NCBI RefSeq assembly: GCF_026745355.1
Contig: NC_079203.1
Span: 43,764,077-43,828,076 of the forward strand
Source of the DNA: Beta vulgaris subsp. vulgaris
Taxonomy: Eukaryota > Streptophyta > Magnoliopsida > Caryophyllales > Amaranthaceae
DNA: 64,000 nucleotides
Reading direction: 5' to 3'
Shown here: in pieces, positions 42,421-54,599 of the stretch
Numbering within the stretch: position 1 is the first letter of the stretch
Layout of the letters: each line of letters starts with the position of its first letter
Translations under genes and position numbers: made by a program
Notes under the pieces: model-generated
Told to the model about the DNA's origin: nothing
The model's input: only the letters and a program-made list of their open reading frames with translations
Database searches by the model: none

Positions 42421-44676
42421 TTTTTTTTTTTAGGTAAGCAAATTAAATAACATTAGGAGACTCTTCACTCAAGGGGTACTCCTAATGCCATTATTGAATT
42501 TATTAAGTAGGAGTTTGATACCTTGTGTGATACTACTATTTTTTCGTCATGGAGGTGCCCAAGTGCCTTTAATTGTGTTGACGACCAGAAGATATTGTCT
42601 TCAATCACGATATTTGTAATATTTTGCTGAATGGCTATGAGCAAACTTTGGTGAAGAGCATAATCTTCTGCAATTTATATTGAGGTCAAACCAAGGTTGA
42701 AAGCGCGGGCGTGGATGAGATCTCTCATATGGTAGCAGATAATAATACCAGCTGCTGCCGAAAGGTCTTTGAGGGAATCATCGAAGTTTAGTTTGAACGA
42801 CTTGATGGGAGGTGGCTCCCAAGCAATTGTGGATAGATTGTGGGGAAGGGAAGAAGGTTGTGCTCCCTTGAAGGGAGATCTCGAACTATGAAAATGGTTA
42901 ATTTGTCATACGAGTGTCATTCTTGATGAGCAAATCACTTTTCTGAGTTGAAAACAATGAAGTTTATTTCTTTTCAAATTAAAGACTCCAAATAAAAAGA
43001 ATAAACTTTGGAGTAGAACTTTTACTTTAAATCGGCTCCAGAAGCTCTAACAGGGGTAGAGCTCACAATTTAGCTTATAACCAGCTTATAGTATCTATAA
43101 GGTTCCATAATAATCTTGCATTCGGGTAGGTCCAATAAAGATCATCTGAAGTTTCAGGGTGATCATCGCCCAGGCACAAAGATTTGTAAGAATTCTTGGC
43201 CTTTTGTAGAGAGTGTCTCCTACTCCCAAGCTAATGTGACAGATCTGTCGCAGGAATATTTGAAGCTTTGGTGGGATATCAATTTCCCATAACCAACGGT
43301 AAGGTCATGGTGGAACTGGAGTCAGATCGTAAGCTAATGAGGAGGCTGAATATACTGAGAATTGCCCATTAGGAGTAAACCCAAATGATAAGTCTTACAT
43401 GTCATCAGATGGGAGTGGAATCACTTTGATTATTTACACAATATGAGAGGGAAGAATGTTTAGAAGGCTAGGAATATTAGGAGAATGGTCGGGTCGAATA
43501 AAAGTAGAGATTGTAAGATCTGGGTTAAGCCCAACTTGGTATATCTTTAACATGTCTATCAAATTACCATTTCTGACCCAATTATTATAGCCATAATAGA
43601 ATAGAATTACCATTCCAAAGCTTCTATCAGATCCCTTTTCGAATGATATCCCTTTGGGCAACGATTTTCCTTCACATTAAGGAGTCTTGATTTTGGATTG
43701 TAGTCGAAAAATGATTTTTGAGAGATATTTTTTCTTAATGAGCTTGTCCTAGTGGGTCGGGATACCAAGTTCCACCCTAAGTTGGCTAGAAAGTTCTGTT
43801 TTGGGAAAGGGTCATGGGAAGGCCAGACCTCCTTCTAAAATTGGTTGGCAAATTTTGTTCCAAACAATGAGATAGATGTTGATTTTCTCTTTATTTTATC
43901 TCCAAAATAATTATCTCCTATGAAGGGTATCAATTTGATTTACTAATGTCGGTTAGGAAGAGCGAAAACGAGCAAGTATAAGCTGGAAGGGATTATAAAT
44001 TAGTTTGAATGAGAGTGTGTTACCCTGCTTTGGAGAGTAATCCAATTTCTCATTGTTGGATGCATTACTCGGTTTATAAGGATATGTACATAATCTTATT
44101 TCATATGATAATAAGAGCTATAAAGCTCCTAAGTATCGTCCTAGACATGCCTTAGATGTCATATTAAATGGGCATGCTATGGATGCTTTTCTAGAATTTA
44201 GAGTTTTTTCGATAGGATAATGGTTAATTTGTAAAAATTGATTAGTTGTCCTGATAATTGACAGAATGCATCCAAGATCTTTTTTAGTTTAGTATATGTT
44301 AAAGTAGTGCCCTTGCAAAACACAAGGTTGTTATCAGCAAACATTAGGCATGAGCAAGAGAACAACGTACGTGTTAATTATTTAAAATCTGAATCTGATT
44401 TTGGTTTGGCACTTTCTATTAATAGTTTTTTTAGCAACAAATCTATGCATATGATTAAAATATAAGGCGATAGGTGGTCGCTCTATATTAGCTCTCTTAT
44501 TGGCTTGCACCAAGCGGTCGTGGTTCCATCGATCTTTAGGGAATATGACACATTGGTAACATATTCTTGAATTCGGCCATTGTGTAGGGAACCCTAGGAT
44601 GTGTGAACAATTCAATATGAAATTCCATTCAATGCGATCATAGGCTTTTTTCATATGAAGTTTAACCGTACATAAC
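42421..44676 (-). pseudogene. Old LINE, 3' part (RT remnant to RNase H)
   Basis: This is the downstream half of a LINE split by a younger LINE. Near 44676 the minus strand reads VKLHMKKAYDRIEWNF, a reverse transcriptase motif. The middle is badly decayed (a frame at 43661-43434). About 42830-42500 reads PPPIKSFKLNFDDSLKDLSA, then AGIIICYHMRDLIHARAF and AEDYALHQSLLIAIQ, a LINE-type C-terminal RNase H domain. A poly(A) tail (poly(T) at 42421-42432) ends it. The 5' part resumes at 55501. Confidence 0.78.
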
Positions 44677-45423
44677 CAATTTTTTTTCTTTATGGTAAAA
44701 TGTAAGAAATAGATTACCAGAACCAGTGAAAAGCCATCAGGCTAAATACATCCTAAAACATACTAGTACATAACACTAGTATGCAAACAAAAACCAATCT
44801 AGCTACAACTAGTAACCAACAACAACAAAGCAAACAAAAATAACAACCAAAGTCAACAGAACTACTCTGCTAATGCTAACACCCAGGTTGAAATAGCACC
44901 AGACTAAGATTGCTTCATCTTCGTTTTAATTCTAACAATCACATTAGCTTTAATACATTTTACCACTCTATCAGGAAGTAACACAACATTCTTCCACAGA
45001 GTATGGTTCCTTGCTCTCCAAATATGGTAAATTGTAGTTACTAAAGCAGTGTAGCATACCTACTGTTGTTTCTTGCTACTATATCTTTTTCCCCATTTCT
45101 TCCAAGTAGTGTATAAGCATTCATCACTCCCTACCCTGATCTCCAGCCAAAGCATAATCTTAATACACACACTTCTATTATAATGGCATCTAAAAACTAA
45201 ATGCAAGTAGCTATCAGAGCCATTATCACACAACAAGCACTGAGCATTGTTACAAATGCCAGCAGCTGCCCAAAGCTACTAGCCAGGAAATAAAAACATG
45301 TTTAGGAACATTTAAAGCATTCCAAACCCAGTGGTGCCAATCCACCCTATCAAAATCCCCTTTAGTCCACTGGTACCCCTCCTTGGCAGTGTACTTTTTA
45401 GTACCATTCTTCCACAAGTTATT
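44677..45423 (-). pseudogene. Younger LINE, 3' part
   Basis: The minus strand encodes YTAKEGYQWTKGDFDRVDWH and VWNALNVPKHVFISWLVALG, the C-terminal region of plant LINE ORF2, with stops. A 3' untranslated region and poly(A) (T-run at 44679-44687) follow. It is separated from its 5' part (51827-55500) by the SIRE-like element, whose TTATT duplication joins them precisely. Confidence 0.85.
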
Positions 45424-46831
45424 TTTTGTGCATGTACATGTTATGTTTTATGCACATGTTATGTTTTGATGATGAAAATTAATATAATATGTTGTAGTAT
45501 GAAAGTATGTAACAGTTGCAACAGATGCATGAAGCAAGAAATTGATAAACAAAGACTTTGAAGAAAAGACGAATCAAGAATGAAGTCCAAGTTTATAGTT
45601 TCTTAGAATAGTTACTTTGGATTAAAATGTAATATGCTCTAACTTAGTGATATGCTATGTGCTATATATAGAAATATAAAGTTAGTATAATTATTATTTT
45701 CTTTGAGTTAAGAAAGTAAATAATTATATTAAAATTATATATCTATATAAAAAGAAAATAGGTTTTCGAAGTCAGAAATAAAAAGAATTAAGGAAAACGT
45801 GTTTTTAGAAAAAGATTTTATAAAACCGTGTTTATAAAAGAATTTGATAAAAACGAGTTTTAGAAAAAGATTTTATAAAACCGTGTTTGATAAAAACGAG
45901 TTTTGGAAAAAGATTTTTAGATAAAATTTTGTTTTGATAAAACGTAAGTTTAGAAAAAGATTTTATTTCCTTAAAACGTGTTTTACAAAATAAAAGATTT
46001 TTTACAAAACAATTTTATCTAAAACGTGTTTTCTAAAAACGTGTTTTCAAATAGAGTTTATAAAAATGGAAACAAGTTTTATAAAATCATATTTTGTTTT
46101 GGAAAATACTTTTTGAATTAAAAAGAAAATCTGTTATGCAAAACATATCCTTTTAAGTGTAAAGATAAAAGATAAAAAGGATAAAGTTTGATTATCTAAA
46201 AGAGAATTAAATCCCTTGAATCAAGGAATTGAAGGATATCCTTAGATGGATATTCGTCCAGTCCATGTTCTATAAAAGGGGTTCATAATTCACTTTTAGA
46301 TCTCACGTTTTCAGAGAGAAAAATCGAGTCTATTAAAAGCTGAAAACTATTTCCTCTGGCACTGAGCATAGCACTGAGCAAGTCAGATTTAAGTTACTAT
46401 TATACGATTGTAATTGTCCTCTACTTGCTTGACTAAGAAGCACATTATTGAGGATCGTTCTTTTTCTGTAACTTTAACATTGTAGAGAGTGTCAACACTT
46501 AGAGTTAAGTGTTGGGAGTCATTACTAGGGTTAGTAGTGAGGGGAATCTTATTGTATCAAGAGTTTGATATTTTAGGATTCAAAGAAATAAAGAGTTTTG
46601 TTTCTTGTGGACATAGATCTCAGAGGTGAGATTGAACCACGTTATATCCTGTGTTTGCGTATAAAATCTCACATCTTTTAGTTTATTATTCGCAAAAACT
46701 CAAATAAGCGATTTACGAGTGTTTGGCACAGTGCCAGGCACTGAGCCATAAAAGGATTTTTGCGAAAATTGATTAGATTTCACCACTCAATTCAAGCCCC
46801 CCCTTCTTGAGTGTCACCTTGGGTTCCAACA
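45424..46831 (+). mobile_element. SIRE-like copia 5' LTR
   Basis: It ends TTCCAACA and begins TTTTGTGCATGTACATG (TG changed to TT). It is 1408 bp, against 1256 bp for the 3' LTR, because a run of AAAACGTGTTTT/AAAACGAGTTTT-type repeats (about 45790-46060) is about 150 bp longer here. The end of the LTR has GGCACTGAGC and TTGGCACAGTGCCAGGCACT motifs. Left target duplication TTATT at 45419-45423. Confidence 0.93.
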
Positions 46832-46833
46832 AG

Positions 46834-46851
46834 TGGTATCAGAGCAGGTTA
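46834..46851 (+). promoter_or_regulatory. Copia primer-binding site
   Basis: TGGTATCAGAGC, complementary to the 3' end of initiator methionine tRNA, lies two bases after the LTR end. It is fully conserved, unlike the degenerate sites of the D1/D2 copia copies. Confidence 0.93.
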
Positions 46852-46885
46852 TTCTCGTAAGACTCACATCTAGAGAATAGAAATC

Positions 46886-47976
46886 ATGAACACGCAAGAT
46901 GACTATCGTGATAGGTATTCCAAGTGTCCAGTTTTCAACGGGAAGGATTATGGATGGTGGAAGACTAGGATGAGGATCTACATTCAGGGTTCTGATTTTG
47001 AATGCTGGAGAATCATAAAGACTGGACCTCTCCCTATTCAAAACAAAGATGATGAAGGAAACCTGATCGACAAGGAGGAAGATGAGTACAATTCTATTGA
47101 CTATGGAAAAGCCGAAAAAATTTACAAAGCTATGAGTATTCTCCAATCTGGAATTGGACCTGATGAATATTCAAGAATCTCGGCATGTACTACTGCTAAG
47201 GAAATTTGGGACACACTGGAGTTGTCCCATGAAGGTACAAATGAGGTAAAACAGTCTAGGATAGATTTACTAGTCCATGAATATGAATTGTTCACAATGA
47301 ATAAGGACGAATCTAGTAAAAATCTATTCTTCTGAAGATTTTGTTAGAAAAGTGTTACGAAGTTTGACTAATAAATGACTTCCCAAAATCACTGCTATTC
47401 AAGAGGCTAAAGATCTAACAAAACTATCACTAGAATAACTAATTGGGTCTTTAATGACCCATGAACTTATTTTAGATCCTAAATCAAATGAACCAAAGAA
47501 TAAAGGGTTGGCCTTAAAAACTGAAGTAGAAACGGATGATAGTGAAAGTGATGAAGAAGTAGCGTCTCTAACTAGAAAGTTTCAAAATTTCTTAAAAAAG
47601 AACAGGAGCAACAACTTCAGGAGAAGTGGAAACTTCAAAGGTAAAGGCACTACTTCTAACCCTAAGAAAAGTGCTACTAACTCTGGTTGTTTCAAGTGTG
47701 GTGATCGAGTTCGATCACAGGATTAAAGAATGCCCTCTGTGGATTGAAGAAAAGCCTAAGGAAAAACGAGAGCAGTCGAAGAAAGAGTACAAGAAAGCTA
47801 TGATTGCGGCAGTCTGGGGAGACTCGGATTCTGACGAGGATCAGTGCCAGGCACAGTGCCACGAGGACAAATTATGCCTGAATGCTGTACAGACAACTCT
47901 GAAGACGGCACTATGCCCTGACGACTCACATCTATGCTTGATGGCTAAAAGTTCGAGCCCTCTCGAAGAGGTATAA
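46886..47976 (+). pseudogene. SIRE-like gag, broken
   Basis: It begins MNTQDDYRDRYSKCPVFNGK and YGWWKTRMRIYIQGSDFECW, the gag N-terminus of SIRE/Maximus copia elements (DUF4219/UBN2). Frame breaks occur near 47333 and 47430. The frame resumes at 47454 with KNEPKNKGLALKTE-like sequence and a zinc knuckle start (SGCFKCG). A frameshift inside the knuckle moves to HRIKECP in another frame, then WIEEKPKEKREQSKK. A GGCACAGTGCC motif is in the coding sequence at 47851-47861. It ends in a stop near 47976. Confidence 0.85.
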
Positions 47977-48045
47977 GACAATGAGGTAAGCCTAACTTCT
48001 ATAAAACCTTCAATTCATCTTCTTTCAAAAAGTCAACTTGTCACT

Positions 48046-48732
48046 TTGCTTGGAAACGTAATTGATGATTGTCAAAACATGAATGATAATTTTGATATCA
48101 TGAAAAAGGAAATAAAAAACTTGACCAGGCTAAAAATTGGATTAGAAACGGAATATAAGGATTTGTTGAAAGAAAACAAAACTCTGATGAAAAGGATTGA
48201 CGAGAAAGACATAGAGATAAACACACTAAAACACGAAAAGACTCTAGTTGATGACCTCGTAAATGGCTCAGTGCCAGTCACTGAGTTCGAAGCTGAAAAA
48301 TCTAGTCTTGAGAAACAAATTGAAACATTAAATCACGAGTTGGTTGAACTTAAGAACTCAAGACAAAATTCTAGGATTGTTCCGCTAATGCTGCCTAGTG
48401 ATGCAAAGATAAGAGAAGAGCTTGATAAAGTTAAAAGAGACTTAGAGATTTCCAGAAAAAGAAGTAGTGATTTAAATACCTCAGTTGAATTTTTGGAATC
48501 ACAACTTTCTATTGCTCGAAAGATGCACGAAAAATGGACTAATGGAATGAATGCTCTAAGTTACTTAACTAGCACCACAAACAACATGAACAAAACTGGA
48601 TTAGGATATACTAACCAGCAACCCAGTGCCAGGCGCAGTGCCAGAACCTTCGAAAGAGACTTTCGAAAGAGAAAATACATGGGCCTTCCTGAATATCTAA
48701 TTTGCAATTTTTGTGGAATAATGGTCATCTAA
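48046..48732 (+). pseudogene. SIRE-like gag-pol coiled-coil region
   Basis: About 228 codons are open, mostly a long coiled coil (residues about 5-175, heptads rich in Leu, Lys and Glu: LTRLKIGLETEYKDLLKENK). SYLTSTTNNMNKTGLGY and a basic stretch follow, before the frame breaks at 48732. SIRE-type gag proteins carry such a coiled coil between the zinc knuckle and protease. Two CAGTGCC motifs lie in it (48269-48285, 48624-48643) in different reading frames. Confidence 0.8.
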
Positions 48733-48859
48733 ATGACGACTACAACAAAAAGAAAAATCGAATTGCAAAGAATATCAAACGTGTTACTCAAATCTGAGTT
48801 AGGAAAGACATACTTGATGCTCAGCGTAAGAAAAAGGGACCCAAACAAATCTGGGTTCC

Positions 48860-49140
48860 TAAAACTAACAAGTGATTCTTTTGCAGGCAAAAGTGAGAGG
48901 AAGCAGCCTATAGTATGTTGACAAAGGCTGCTCAAGACATATGACTAGTGATAAATCTCAATTCCTCTTACTAGTAGCCTACCATGGAGGGTGTGTTATA
49001 TTTGGCACTAATAAAATAGGATAAATTGGTATTTGAAATGTCGGTAAATCTTTAACACACTCCATAGAGAATGTGATGGTGGTAAGTGGTTTGAAAAGTA
49101 ATTATGTGATCAAGGTAATTATGTTGAATGTCATGCATGA
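48860..49140 (+). pseudogene. Copia protease remnant
   Basis: After frameshifts the plus strand reads YVDKGCSRHMTSDKSQFL, the protease motif YLDSGCSRHMTG of SIRE-like elements with D-K-G in place of D-S-G. It then reads GGCVIFGTNKIG with stops. This is the last recognisable pol part. Confidence 0.75.
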
Positions 49141-50550
49141 ACCTTTTACAAGATAACTCGTGGTTTTGGGATTAATTTCTGGAAATTAGTTGAATATTAT
49201 GCCTATTGTCCTCCTTTGAATATGTTAATTAGAGTGTTATTGATGCATGTCTTGGTGAAGCTTTGTGAGTAAAGGTCCACTTGATATAAAAGGACTCGTA
49301 ATGGTCTAATGATGTTGTCCTAATGTCATGATCCTAAGTTGCCGAACTAATAAGCTATATGATCCTAAGTTGCCGAATTTTTGAGCTATGAAATGCAAAT
49401 TCTTTCTCCTATAGCAAGCTTGATCTTTAGCCCAATATTCTGATTTTCTATTCATGAATTTGACATTTGTGCCTCATCATTTTTTCTTTCATATATCCCA
49501 CCTTATCTTCATTTCCCTTTTATTATCCTTCTTTTCTTCACACATTCATCCAAAGTTCAACAAGTGCTTTTAATCTTATTCATGTATATGGAGCATAGAC
49601 ATATTGATAAGATGGTGAAAGAAGAAGACGCATTAGTTAAGGGGGAACATGAAAAGGTTGGAAGAAACACTAATGCTTGAAAGAATGAAAGTACTGTTTC
49701 ATACTGTGCGGGCACAGTGCCATGAGATGTATCTAGAAGAAAATGAGGTTCGAATTAACTTATTTCACCTTTGATACTTATTGATTGACTCTAGTAATAT
49801 TGTATGGTCTGACTCTCTTTAAAAAAAAAAAGGAGAGAGAAGAAAAGAAAAGAAAAGAAGAGTAAGACACTTGTGTTAGATAAATCTTAGAGTTCAATTT
49901 CTAGATGGAAAAAATATTATCAAAGGTTTGAAAATCATTATTTTGGATTCCAGTATATCCGAAGATTAGTTATATTTGAAAGGAAATAAATTGTTCAGTG
50001 GCACAGTGGCACACACAGTGCCACAGTGAAGAAAGTCTTATGATGTTTATTTGCGAAAGTTGAAAATGTGAAAAAGGGTTTAAGCACTTGTTGATCCAAT
50101 TGCCATTTCAAATCTTTAAGCTTGCATTACCTATCTCCATCTTACATTCTTAGCTACGTACTAACCATGATCCTTCAAGATTATTTCTTGCTTCTTAAAT
50201 TCGGATTGTGAGTTGGATTATATGTTTGCTTAATGACTTTGGATTGTGAGTTGGATTATGACATAGCACCAGCATCCTTAGTATTTATTGCTTGAGCTAA
50301 TTGAAGTATTTTACTGACTATATCTCACTTTGGCTCGCTAAACATGTTGATGCTATTCTTTTGATAATGTCAAAAGGGGAAGATGGGTATAATACTTAGA
50401 CTATTGAATGAAATTATCTTGGTTACCAAGTTACTTGTGAAAACGTATGTGAATGATATTATGTTACTTTCCCTAATGTGATTAATGATGCATACTTTGA
50501 GGGGGAACAAGTTATTATTTAACAATATTAAATTTATGGTTTGTCATCAT
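49141..50550 (+). other. SIRE-like element interior without integrase or reverse transcriptase
   Basis: About 1.4 kb without any integrase, reverse transcriptase or RNase H motif. It includes a purine tract (49820-49862, AGAAAAGAAAAG), further CAGTGCC/GGCAC motifs (49711-49721 and 49995-50027) and the duplicated word GGATTGTGAGTTGGATTAT (50204, 50239). The element is therefore non-autonomous by internal deletion. Confidence 0.7.
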
Positions 50551-50565
50551 CAAAAAGGGGGAATT
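50551..50565 (+). promoter_or_regulatory. Polypurine tract of the SIRE-like element
   Basis: CAAAAAGGGGGAATT lies directly before the 3' LTR start TGTTGTGCATG, as required for plus-strand priming. Confidence 0.85.
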
Positions 50566-51821
50566 TGTTGTGCATGTACATGTTATGTTTTATGCACATG
50601 TTATGTTTCAATGATGAAAATTAATATAATATGTTGTAGTATGAAAGTATGTAACAATTGCAACAGATGCATGAATCAAGAAATTGATAAACAAAGACTT
50701 TGAAGAAAAGACGAATCAAGAATGAAGTCCAAGTTTATAGTTTCTTAGAATAGTTACTTTGGATTAAAATGTAATATGCTCTAACTTAGTGATATGCTAT
50801 GTGCTAAATATAGAAATATAAATTAGTATAATTATTATTTTCTTTGAGTTAAGAAAGTAAATAATTATATTAAAATTATATATCTATATAAAAAGGAAAT
50901 AGGTTTTCGAAGTCAGAAATAAAAAGAATTAAGGAAAACGTGTTTTTAGAAAAAGATTTTATAAAACCGTGTTTTACAAAATAAAAGATTTTTTACAAAA
51001 CAATTTTATCTAAAACGTGTTTTCTAAAAACGTGTTTTCAAATAGAGTTTATAAAAATGGAAACAAGTTTTATAAAATCATATTTTGTTTTGGAAAATAC
51101 ATTTTGAATTAAAAAGAAAATCTGTTATGGAAAACATATCCTTTTAAGAGTAAAGATAAAAGATAAAAAGGATAAAGTTTGATTATCTAAAAGAGAATTA
51201 AATCCCTTGAATCAAGGAATTGAAAGATATCCTTAGATGGATATTCGTCCAGTCCATGTTCTATAAAAGGGGTTCATAATTCACTCTTAGATCTCACGTT
51301 TTCAGAGAGAAAAATCGAGTCTATTAAAAGCTGAAAACTATTTCCTCTGGCACTGAGCATAGCACTGAGCGAGTCAGATTTAAGTTACTATCATACGATT
51401 GTAATTGTCCTCTACTTGCTTGACTAAGAAGAACATTATTGAGGATCGTTCTTTTTCTGTAACTTTAACATTATAGAGAGTGTCAACACTTAGAGTTAAG
51501 TGTTGGGAGTCATTACTAGGGTTAGTAGTGAGGGGAATCTTATTGTATCAAGAGTTTGATATTTTAGGATTCAAAGAAATAAAGAGTTTTGTTTCTTGTG
51601 GATGTAGATCTCAGAGGTGAGATTGAACCACGTTATATCCTGTGTTTGCGTATAAAATCTCACATCTTTTAGTTTATTATTCGCAAAAACTCAAATAAGC
51701 GATTTACGAGTGTTTGGCACAGTGCCAGGCACTGAGCCATAAAAGGATTTTTGCGAAAATCGATTAGATTTCACCACTCAATTCAACCCCCCCTTCTTGA
51801 GTGTCACCTTGGGTTCCAACA
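50566..51821 (+). mobile_element. SIRE-like copia 3' LTR
   Basis: It starts TGTTGTGCATGTACATG and ends TTCCAACA, and is followed by TTATT (51822-51826), which matches the duplication left of the 5' LTR. Apart from a deletion of about 150 bp in the AACGTGTTTT repeat tract it is almost identical to the 5' LTR, so the insertion is recent. Confidence 0.95.
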
Positions 51822-51826
51822 TTATT

Positions 51827-54577
51827 GTTAACAACGTTGTAGCCTGATTTGAAACCATCCTTGGCCTTACAGATCCCTTTTCATATCAATCTACCATCAG
51901 TAGGAGCAGTATAATCCCACCAGTGTTGCTCCTTGATATAGATGTTATGGATCCATTTGATTCATAGCACATCTTCCTTCTAAGCCACTTGCCATACAAG
52001 CTTCCCCACTACTGTCATGTTCCAAGATATGCAATCTCTAATGCCTAAGCCACCATTATTTTTAGGCATACATACCCAAGTCTAGGCAACAGGTGGACTT
52101 TTGGATAAATAAACCTTCCCTTCCCACAAGTACGACCTGCAAACTTGAGTAATCTTGCACAACACACTCTTGGGAAGTAGAAAGATTTGCGCCCAATAAG
52201 TGTGAAGGTTCAAAAGAACTGAGTTCACAAGGTTAACTCTACAAGCATATGAGAAATGTCTAGAGCTCCATCAAGTTTTAATCTCTTAGAAGTGATATGT
52301 TTTCCAAGATACCTGAATGGGAACTCTCCTCTTTGAAAACCTTTTAACTTGCATAATTATATTTTGCACATCTTCAGATACATTACCAAAATATATTGTT
52401 GTCGTGGCTTGACTAGCTTCCAACCCGATGTAGCTGCAAATGCTTTCAATATTCTCTTGAGTAACAAAGTTGACTAGACATCACCCTTACTAAATAGCAT
52501 CAAATCATCTACCAAGATGATGTAATTCAGAGATAAACCAGTACATCTATGATGGAATTGCAACTCTCTTCTTTTCCCTATTCTTATCATCAACCTAGAT
52601 AATTGCATTGCAATAACAAAGAGCAAGGGGGATATGGGGTCCTCTTGCCTCAGCCCTTTCTTACCTTCAATGAAACCACATACTCCACCATTGAAACTCA
52701 AGGAGTAGGTTGGAGTTGAAATACAAGTCATAATCCAATTAATAAACTAGTCAGGGTAATGCAAGCATTGAAGTAGTTCTCTGATAAAATCACTATTAAT
52801 GGAATCATAAGCTTTACACAAGTCCACCTTTATAGTACACCTAGAAGGTTGGTTTTTTCATCTATAGTGTTTCATAATGTCTTGACATAAGAAAATATTG
52901 TGTAAAATTACCCTCCCCTCTATAAAAGCACTCTGAACATGGGTTATTAAGAAGGTAGAATATTTTTAAGTCTCTCACACAACATTTTAGAGATGATTTT
53001 ATAGATGACATTATTGCACGCAATAGGTCTAAGTTGATGAAATATCCATAGGTTGATCACATTTAGGCACTAAGCATAGTGTGATGGCATTAATCTGCTT
53101 CAAAATTCTCCCTGACTAAAAGAAATCTCGCACTGCAGTAGTCATCTTAGGGCCAACACACTGCCATGATTTCTTTAAAAATAACCTTGAGTAACCATCT
53201 GGACCAGGCGTTTTGTTGTGATTAATATCAAAAAGAGCATTCCTAACATTTTCCCCATAAAAAGCTCTACATAACTCATCTTGATGTTCATGATTTAAGG
53301 TCATGCCTTCATTAACAATAGCTTGGCTGAGTTGCTTCTTGCTAGTATCGCAAGTCCCAAGTAACCCTTCATAAAATCGCAAAATCGCTCCTTCTAAATC
53401 ATGTTGAGTCTCCATCCACACACCTTGCATATTTTTGCAGTCTATACACATGGTTGTATGACCTTTTTTTCTTTAAACAAGCGTGAATGTAGGCTATATT
53501 AGCATTACCACCACCCAGCCAATCTTGTTTCACTTTTTGCTTTAAAAAACTAAGTCTAGCCTTGTTTGATCTTTCATATTCATCTCCGAAAGCTTTCTCC
53601 TGAATATGCAATTCAATTTCATGAGGATACTCACGTACTTGGGCCTAAATCAGTTTAAGATTTTGAGCACCCAAACCAGATTCATTCTCAGTATCAGCAA
53701 ACCTGGATTTATTCAACACTTTCAGATCCATTTTTAAAGCGTTCAATTTCATAACAAGCCTATACATAGGCACACCATACACCACTTTCTGCCATCCTTG
53801 AGCTACAATAGTATCAAACCCATCATCAAGGCACCACATGTTAAAAAATCTAGATGATCTAGGCTTAGGCACCACATTACTATCCATTTTAATAATACAT
53901 GGGCAATGGTGAGAAATACTTTCAGGGAGGAAAGTATTTGTTGCTCTTGGAAATACATCCTCCTAAACCTCATTCTATCAATTTTTGGAAAAACTTTACC
54001 CACTCCTTGTTTGTTAGACCAGTTGAAAAAAGGTCTTGAGCAAACAACATCATGCAACCCATAGTCCTTAAGACATTGCCTAAAAGCTCCAACCTCCTCC
54101 AAAGGGATAGCAAAACCTATCCTTTCATTAAGGTTATAGTGTTATTAAAGTTACCCCTAATTATCCAGGCACCCTGCACACCAGACTTCAAAGACACCCG
54201 ATCTTGCTAAAGTTGCAATCTATCATTAGTAGCATTAACACCTTACACAACTATAAGGAAACTTCTTATCTGAACCTTTGTGATGTACCTCACAGTGTGT
54301 AAGTTGATCTGTCACTCCAAGGATGTTCACATCAAACTTCAAAGGTTTCCACACAAGCCATATTCTCCCCCTCCCCCTCTATGATACTAGTAATTTTTGG
54401 CTACACTCCAGTTATCACAGATTCTAGGGAAGACCTTAGGGAAATTGCAAAAGCTTTCACTCTTGTCCCAAAAACACCAAATAAGCCCACAAAGTGTTGA
54501 TGTATTAACCATCTAACATCTTCATGTTTATTAGGATTATTAAGTCCTCTCACATTCCAAAGAGCTAAATTATCCAT
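51827..54577 (-). pseudogene. Younger LINE ORF2 (endonuclease to reverse transcriptase)
   Basis: From 54577 the minus strand reads MDNLALWNVRGLNNPNKHED (endonuclease start). It then reads GAFRQCLKDYGLHDVV... FNWSNKQGVGKV (endonuclease end), KQDWLGGGNANIAYIHA, NKTPGPDGYSRLFLKKSW and KGLRQEDPISPLLFVIAMQ. The catalytic motif is VDDLMLFSKGD, preceded by IIL. Stops and frameshifts are frequent. It continues after the SIRE-like insertion at 45423. Confidence 0.87.
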
Positions 54578-54599
54578 CAGGTGGAATCACATTCCCTCC

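Noticed and set aside
44665..44690. TSD for the younger LINE inserted in the older LINE
   Set aside because: GGTTATGTACGG (minus strand of the left flank) and AGTTGTGGGCTA (right flank) resemble each other only at about seven of ten positions, too weak to claim.
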